Positions 6,050-9,481 of a DNA stretch of 9,481 nucleotides are shown here, piece by piece. The stretch lies in contig JBLINN010000164.1 in the NCBI GenBank assembly GCA_047639325.1, positions 1 to 9,481 of the forward strand, read 5' to 3'. A program made the position numbers and the translations under genes. The notes below the pieces were generated by a model that saw nothing but the letters and a program-made list of their open reading frames with translations, was not told the origin of the DNA and searched no databases. Every line of letters begins with the position of its first letter. Position 1 is the first letter of the stretch. Source of the stretch: NVQY01 sp047639325. Its GTDB lineage: Bacteria > Pseudomonadota > Alphaproteobacteria > Rhodobacterales > Rhodobacteraceae.

Positions 6050-6649
6050 TCAACCCCGCGCGCGACCCACCATTTTCCACAATGCAGGCAGCAACAGTGC
6101 CGCCAGCGCCAGCTTGATCGCGTCGCCAATCAGGAAAGGTGTCAAACCCCACGCCAGGATCGGCTTGTCCCAGCCATACAGCACGCCCAGCCACAACAGG
6201 CCCGGCACATAGATCAGCGCGTTGCCGATCACCATCGCCGCCGCCATACCGCCAACCGACCGGTCCCAGCCGCGTGCCGCCAAAGCACCCAGCGCGCCCG
6301 TGGCCAGCACAAAGCCCACCAGATAGCCGCCCGTACCGCCCATCATATAGGCCAGCCCGTGTTGCTCGGCGCCCGAGCCTGCAAACACGTCAAACCCCAG
6401 TGCGCCAACCACCATATATCCCAGGATTGTCACCAGACCCAGCTGCGCGCCATACCCCGCACCCAGGGCCAGAACCGCGAATGTGCCCATGGTCACCGGT
6501 ACCGGCCACATCGGCACGCTGATCTTGGCCGAAATCGCCAGAACGGCGATGCCCAATACCACCAGAGCCGCCTGTTTCAGGCGCAGGCCTAAGCCCTCGG
6601 TTGGGCCAAAGGCGTTTGCCAATACGTTGGGCGAGGTAAGGTCGGTCAT
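6050..6649 (-). CDS. bioY: BioY biotin transporter (ECF S-component)
   Basis: A 199-residue integral membrane protein that binds and imports biotin, as the substrate-binding S component of an energy-coupling-factor transporter or alone. Family features are strong: the N-terminal block VPMWPVPVTMGTFAVL (45-60), the glycine-rich run GALGFDVFAG...HGLAYMMGGTGGYLVGF (82-113), GNALIYVPGLLWLG (142-155) and the C-terminal PFLIGDAIKLALAA (171-184). About six hydrophobic helices span the protein. The frame stays open further upstream, but the ATG at 6649 is preceded by AGGAGA (complement of 6657-6662), which fixes the start. The ATPase and transmembrane partners (bioM, bioN) are not beside it, so it is either solitary or uses components encoded elsewhere. 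It converges on the hydrolase-OsmC gene and is divergent from the lysine-rich protein gene. Confidence 0.95.
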   Translation of the reverse strand: MTDLTSPNVLANAFGPTEGLGLRLKQAALVVLGIAVLAISAKISVPMWPVPVTMGTFAVLALGAGYGAQLGLVTILGYMVVGALGFDVFAGSGAEQHGLAYMMGGTGGYLVGFVLATGALGALAARGWDRSVGGMAAAMVIGNALIYVPGLLWLGVLYGWDKPILAWGLTPFLIGDAIKLALAALLLPALWKMVGRARG

Positions 6650-6913
6650 CCGGTCTTCTCCTGTCAAATTGCAAATCACCCGCAATGAAATGTCGCAATT
6701 GCTGCGCTGCCGCAAGTAACTTTTGCAAATGCATAAAAAATCCAGCCCAGGATTAGCACGCCACGGCCCCACAGCTCAGCAAGCCCGCACAGGTCCTGAA
6801 ACGGGCGCGCGCCCACCCCGGCAGGGCTGATCCGTCGCAATAAACCCCTGCAACAAAAGGCCGAGTATGATATGATAGCTGCAAATCATCCGCCCTTTTG
6901 CAGGAGACACGGG
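6650..6913. promoter_or_regulatory. Divergent intergenic region between bioY and the lysine-rich protein gene
   Basis: 264 bp serving both genes. On the bioY side GCAA occurs at 6671, 6682, 6695, 6712 and 6725, including palindromic TTGCAA at 6669-6674 and 6723-6728. On the other side GCAAATCA recurs at 6881-6888 (also at 6671-6678), and TATGAT occurs at 6866-6871 and 6871-6876 as candidate -10 boxes for the rightward gene. I see no match to the BioR operator (TTATAGATAA type) and no RNA element that I recognise. Confidence 0.4.
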
Positions 6914-7363
6914 ATGCCACCCTCTGACAAAGCCGAGGCCCAGAAGATCAAAGAGGCCCAGAAAGCCGTGCATGGCGAAGTGAAAAAGCTGGCGAAAGCC
7001 ACCAAAAAGCAGGTTGACGAGGCCAAAGCACTGGCCGCGGAAAAGTCTGATCTGGCCAAAGTGAAAAAACCGGGGCCGGATGACAAGAAACGTGGCAAGC
7101 TTCTTGATCTAAGGATCAAAGCCATTGAAAAAACCTGTAAAGGCGAGGCCGACGCCACCGCCAAACGCATCGGCGATTTGTTGAAGACCTACGTGCCCGA
7201 TGACAAAGAGGCACTACCAATGTGGCAAAAGGGCATGGACAAATGGTATGTCGACATGCTCAAAAAAGAGCCCGGCCTGGATGTTGGCGGCGGCGCGCGG
7301 GTAAACGGCCAGATATCCGTCAAAGACAAGAAGGCCCTTATCGACATCACCTGGATAAAGTGA
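6914..7363 (+). CDS. Lysine-rich, helical hypothetical protein
   Basis: A 149-residue protein I do not recognise. It is very rich in lysine (31 of 149, 21%) and alanine. Residues 1-50 and 58-92 form charged Ala/Lys/Glu helices likely to be coiled-coil, broken by a PGPDD turn at 53-57. The C-terminal 50 residues look like a small folded domain with conserved-looking Trp (104, 111, 147) and a GGG turn (125-127). One cysteine (75); no signal peptide or membrane segment. The strongly basic character could suit nucleic-acid or polyanion binding, but that is inference from composition only. The frame is open from 6872, but AGGAG at 6902-6906 places the start at the ATG at 6914. It is preceded by its own candidate promoter and followed by a palindrome overlapping its stop codon. 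Confidence 0.82.
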   Translation: MPPSDKAEAQKIKEAQKAVHGEVKKLAKATKKQVDEAKALAAEKSDLAKVKKPGPDDKKRGKLLDLRIKAIEKTCKGEADATAKRIGDLLKTYVPDDKEALPMWQKGMDKWYVDMLKKEPGLDVGGGARVNGQISVKDKKALIDITWIK

Positions 7364-7374
7364 CCCTGGGGTCA
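7361..7374. repeat. Perfect palindrome overlapping a stop codon
   Basis: TGACCC-TG-GGGTCA is a perfect 6-bp inverted repeat whose first three bases are the TGA stop of the lysine-rich protein gene. It could fold into a small hairpin, but no T tract follows, so a terminator role is weak. Confidence 0.45.
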
Positions 7375-7432
7375 TGCAACCCATCCTGAACACGGCGCGC
7401 GCGGGTAAAGACCGATGGCGAAAAACCAATCA

Positions 7433-7765
7433 TCAGTCGGCAAACATTGCCGCCGTCACCTCGCCCGACGCCCCAATGAACCCCAGCGCATCCCCCGCAA
7501 CCTCGACGCTGTAACAAGCCCACAGATCCGATGGCGGCCATTGCGAACAATAAAAGTCCCCCTGAAACCGCCAATACCCCCAACTGTCCGCCCCCGCGTT
7601 GTACAATGTCCGCCCCGAGGCCCGGAACTCTTGCCAGGCCCCGCTGTCATAATCCACCCGGCGCGCGTCCAATGCGGCGCGGATCGCGTCGCCGGATAAA
7701 ACCTGCCAGTCCTGCGCCGTCACAACGCCCGACCAAATCGCCAAAACCCACGCAAACCGTCGCAT
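7433..7765 (-). CDS. Small secreted hypothetical protein with signal peptide
   Basis: A 110-residue precursor. Residues 1-17 form a typical Sec signal peptide (MRR, hydrophobic core, small residues before the site) with likely cleavage after VVTA, leaving a mature protein of about 93 residues beginning QDW. The mature part is rich in aromatic residues and glycine, with blocks ALDARRVDY, GAWQEFRASGRTLYN and GYWRFQGDFYCSQWPPSDLWACYS, and two cysteines (73, 84) that could form a disulfide in the periplasm. The repeated G-x-W and Y-C-x-W spacing resembles small periplasmic beta-sheet proteins of unknown function common in Rhodobacterales and Rhizobiales; I cannot name the family with certainty. 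It is convergent to the lysine-rich protein gene and divergent from purB (87 bp apart). The ribosome binding site is weak. Confidence 0.8.
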   Translation of the reverse strand: MRRFAWVLAIWSGVVTAQDWQVLSGDAIRAALDARRVDYDSGAWQEFRASGRTLYNAGADSWGYWRFQGDFYCSQWPPSDLWACYSVEVAGDALGFIGASGEVTAAMFAD

Positions 7766-7852
7766 CCAGCCATCGCTGCCTTGTCGTGCCTGTCACACCA
7801 GTCTAAGACGCAGCCTACCCCCCGTGCTAATCACAACAAGGTGCCGCTGCTG

Positions 7853-9160
7853 ATGATCCCTCGCTATTCCCGCCCCGAAATGGTCGCCATCTGGAGCCCT
7901 GAAAGCAAGTTCCGCATCTGGTTCGAGATCGAGGCCCATGCCTGTGACGCCATGGCCGATCTGGGCGTGATCCCGCGCGAAAACGCTGACGCGGTGTGGA
8001 AAGCCAAGGACGTGGAATTCGACATCGCCCGCATTGACGAGATTGAGGCCGTCACCAAGCATGACGTCATCGCGTTTCTGACCCATCTGGCCGAACATGT
8101 TGGCAGTGACGAGGCGCGGTTTGTGCATCAGGGCATGACGTCATCGGATGTGCTGGATACCTGCTTTAACGTGCAACTGACCCGCGCCGCCGACATTCTG
8201 ATCGCCGATATGGGCGGGCTGCTTGCCGCGCTGAAACGCCGGGCCATCGAACATAAGGATACGGTCCGTGTTGGCCGCAGCCACGGCATCCACGCAGAAC
8301 CCACAACCATGGGCCTGACCTTTGCCCGTTTCTACGCGGAAATGGACCGCAACCTGCGCCGCTTGAAAACCGCACGTGAAGAAATCGCGACCGGGGCCAT
8401 TTCCGGCGCAATCGGCACCTTCGCCAATGTCGACCCGGCCGTCGAAGAACATGTCTGCGCGAAACTGGGCCTAACGCCTGAACCAATCAGCACCCAAGTG
8501 ATCCCGCGCGACCGCCACGCCGCGTTCTTTGCCGCCCTTGGCATCGTGGCCAGCTCGATCGAAAACATTGCAACCGAAGTGCGCCACATGCAGCGCACCG
8601 AAGTCCTGGAAGGCGCCGAATTCTTCTCGGCCGGCCAAAAGGGCTCGTCGGCGATGCCGCATAAAAAGAACCCGATCCTGACGGAAAACCTGACAGGTCT
8701 GGCACGTTTGGTGCGTATGGCGGTGATCCCGGCGATGGAAAATGTGACGCTCTGGCATGAACGCGACATCTCGCACTCTAGCGTCGAACGCGCCATTGGT
8801 CCTGACACCACCATCACCCTTGATTTTGCCTTGCATCGCTTGACGGGCGTGATCGACAAAATGTTGATCTATCCTGACAACATGCTGGCCAACATGAACA
8901 AATTCAGCGGCTTGGTGATGTCGCAGCGGGTGCTGTTGGCCCTGACGCAGGCCGGGGTCAGCCGCGAAGACAGCTATAAGCTGGTGCAGCGCAATGCGAT
9001 GAGGGTATGGGAACACGGCAAAGATTTCAAAACCGAACTGCTGGCGGATGCAGATGTGCTTGCCGCGCTGAGTGCCGAAGAGATCGAAGATAAATTCGAC
9101 CTTGGCTATCACACCAAACATGTGGACACGATCTTTAAACGGGTGTTTGGCGACAGCTAA
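7853..9160 (+). CDS. purB: Adenylosuccinate lyase
   Basis: PurB acts twice in purine nucleotide synthesis: it removes fumarate from SAICAR to give AICAR and from adenylosuccinate to give AMP. The 435-residue product matches the usual bacterial length. The fumarase/aspartase superfamily signature GSSAMPHKKNP is at 264-274, with the catalytic loop serine there. The general-acid histidine lies in RSHGIHAEPTT (142-152, His144), and His70 (TKHDVIAF) and the QGMTSSDVLDT block (93-103) are the other active-site segments. It should form a cytoplasmic homotetramer with composite active sites. The frame extends upstream to 7781, but conservation begins at MIPRYSRPEM, and AAGGTG (7838-7843) precedes the ATG at 7853. 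No other purine genes are adjacent, so it looks like a single-gene unit. A hairpin region follows the stop. Confidence 0.97.
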   Translation: MIPRYSRPEMVAIWSPESKFRIWFEIEAHACDAMADLGVIPRENADAVWKAKDVEFDIARIDEIEAVTKHDVIAFLTHLAEHVGSDEARFVHQGMTSSDVLDTCFNVQLTRAADILIADMGGLLAALKRRAIEHKDTVRVGRSHGIHAEPTTMGLTFARFYAEMDRNLRRLKTAREEIATGAISGAIGTFANVDPAVEEHVCAKLGLTPEPISTQVIPRDRHAAFFAALGIVASSIENIATEVRHMQRTEVLEGAEFFSAGQKGSSAMPHKKNPILTENLTGLARLVRMAVIPAMENVTLWHERDISHSSVERAIGPDTTITLDFALHRLTGVIDKMLIYPDNMLANMNKFSGLVMSQRVLLALTQAGVSREDSYKLVQRNAMRVWEHGKDFKTELLADADVLAALSAEEIEDKFDLGYHTKHVDTIFKRVFGDS

Positions 9161-9169
9161 CCCCCGCCC

Positions 9170-9200
9170 GGACACTTCCCCGTTCAAAGGCGGAGTGTCC
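9170..9200 (+). terminator. Possible terminator-like hairpin after purB
   Basis: Arms GGACACT (9170-9176) and AGTGTCC (9194-9200) pair perfectly over 7 bp, starting 10 nt after the purB stop, with a 17-nt loop that can pair further. The following bases are CCCGGCGTCGG rather than a T run, so it may be an RNA 3'-end stabiliser instead of a terminator. Confidence 0.45.
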
Positions 9201-9215
9201 CCCGGCGTCGGTATT

Positions 9216-9257
9216 CGATTTCTTTCAAAGAAATCGGGCCGGAAAATTTCAAATTTT
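9216..9257. repeat. Two adjacent near-perfect palindromes
   Basis: CGATTTCTTT-C-AAAGAAATCG (9216-9236) has two perfect 10-bp arms around a single C. Six bases further, AAAATTT-C-AAATTTT (9243-9257) has perfect 7-bp arms, again around a single C. The shared design (odd-length palindrome centred on C, with AAA/TTT next to the centre) suggests one kind of element. Confidence 0.65.
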
Positions 9258-9348
9258 ACGCTTCCGTCCAGCCTCGGCGCGCCGCGAAGCAGCCAAGGGC
9301 TGGTCCAAAAGGGTTTTCTTTTTCACCAATCTGGTATTGTCTGCGCCA

Positions 9349-9364
9349 GCACGCCCCGGCGTGC
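9349..9364. repeat. GC palindrome in the leader of the 9404 gene
   Basis: GCACGCC-CC-GGCGTGC is a perfect 7-bp inverted repeat with a 2-nt centre, 39 bp upstream of the start at 9404. The geometry suits an operator for a dimeric repressor or an RNA hairpin in the leader. Confidence 0.45.
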
Positions 9365-9403
9365 GCGACCATCGAAGGCTATCAGGACTGAAGGAATTCA
9401 AGG

Positions 9404-9481
9404 ATGACCACACAAATAAACGCCCTGCCAGGCATCATCAAGGAAATCGAAGAGATTGACGTCTGCATTGCCGATCTCAAC
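9404..9481 (+). CDS. Start of an unidentified gene, cut by the window end
   Basis: Twenty-six codons are visible (MTTQINALPGIIKEIEEIDV..., continuing to the last base) with no stop. AAGGA at 9391-9395 lies 8 nt before the ATG, and codon use is normal for the region, so this is probably a real gene start. The visible N-terminus looks helical and acidic with no signal peptide. Too little is present to name a family. Confidence 0.6.
   Translation, partial: MTTQINALPGIIKEIEEIDVCIADLN

Larger units (their letters stand above)
9161..9403. other. Intergenic region with several palindromes after purB
   Basis: 243 bp without a gene. It holds an imperfect hairpin (9170-9200), two adjacent symmetric AT-rich palindromes (9216-9236 and 9243-9257), a GC palindrome (9349-9364) and, at the right end, the AAGGA ribosome binding site (9391-9395) of the next gene. 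TATTGT at 9335-9340 is a possible -10 box with no clear -35. Confidence 0.5.

Noticed and set aside
6026..6592. Plus-strand 188-aa open frame opposite bioY
   Set aside because: His/Gln/Arg-rich shadow of the bioY coding sequence.
8471..9187. Minus-strand 238-aa open frame opposite purB
   Set aside because: Shadow of purB; His/Phe/Gln-rich without family features.
9072..9407. Plus-strand 111-aa frame spanning the end of purB and the intergenic region
   Set aside because: It starts inside purB in another frame and runs through palindromic non-coding DNA; no ribosome binding site.

Overview
The window reads as ordinary chromosome of a marine alphaproteobacterium of the Rhodobacterales (roseobacter type). 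The evidence is a complete dddP-type dimethylsulfoniopropionate (DMSP) lyase, alphaproteobacterial-style PurB and BioY, a fused alpha/beta hydrolase-OsmC protein, GC-rich coding sequence, and short GC-rich extragenic hairpins. This is inference from gene content; no rRNA or other phylogenetic marker is present. No tRNA, rRNA, CRISPR array, transposase or phage gene was found.

Layout, left to right. At 25-933 (+) lies an unrecognised protein with two C-terminal hydrophobic segments, ended by a clear intrinsic terminator (974-999). At 1003-1734 (-) lies a heme-dependent oxidative N-demethylase alpha-subunit-like protein (formerly DUF3445). It shares a 125-bp divergent promoter region with dddP (1860-3200, +), whose metal ligands and catalytic residues all match the characterised enzyme by number. 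A 365-bp non-coding stretch with hairpins follows, then a class I SAM methyltransferase (3566-4378, +) of visibly lower GC, then another 351-bp non-coding stretch with short direct and inverted repeats. At 4730-5944 (+) is the hydrolase-OsmC fusion. Terminators at 5963-5998 and 6018-6032 separate it from the convergent bioY (6050-6649, -). A 264-bp divergent region with repeated GCAA/TTGC motifs leads to a lysine-rich helical 149-aa protein (6914-7363, +). A small secreted protein (7433-7765, -) and purB (7853-9160, +) are divergent. After purB come two adjacent palindromes and the first 26 codons of an unidentified gene running off the right edge (9404-9481, +).

Most genes look monocistronic: strand alternates often and non-coding gaps are generous. 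Identifiable roles are DMSP cleavage to DMS and acrylate (DddP), possible oxidative N-demethylation of a methylated amine (1003-1734), biotin uptake (BioY), purine synthesis (PurB) and probable hydroperoxide detoxification (OsmC domain). The most interesting juxtaposition is the divergent pair of dddP and the heme N-demethylase-like gene, which would combine sulfur- and nitrogen-osmolyte catabolism if co-regulated. The sequence alone does not prove this, and I see no clear new defence or mobile system.
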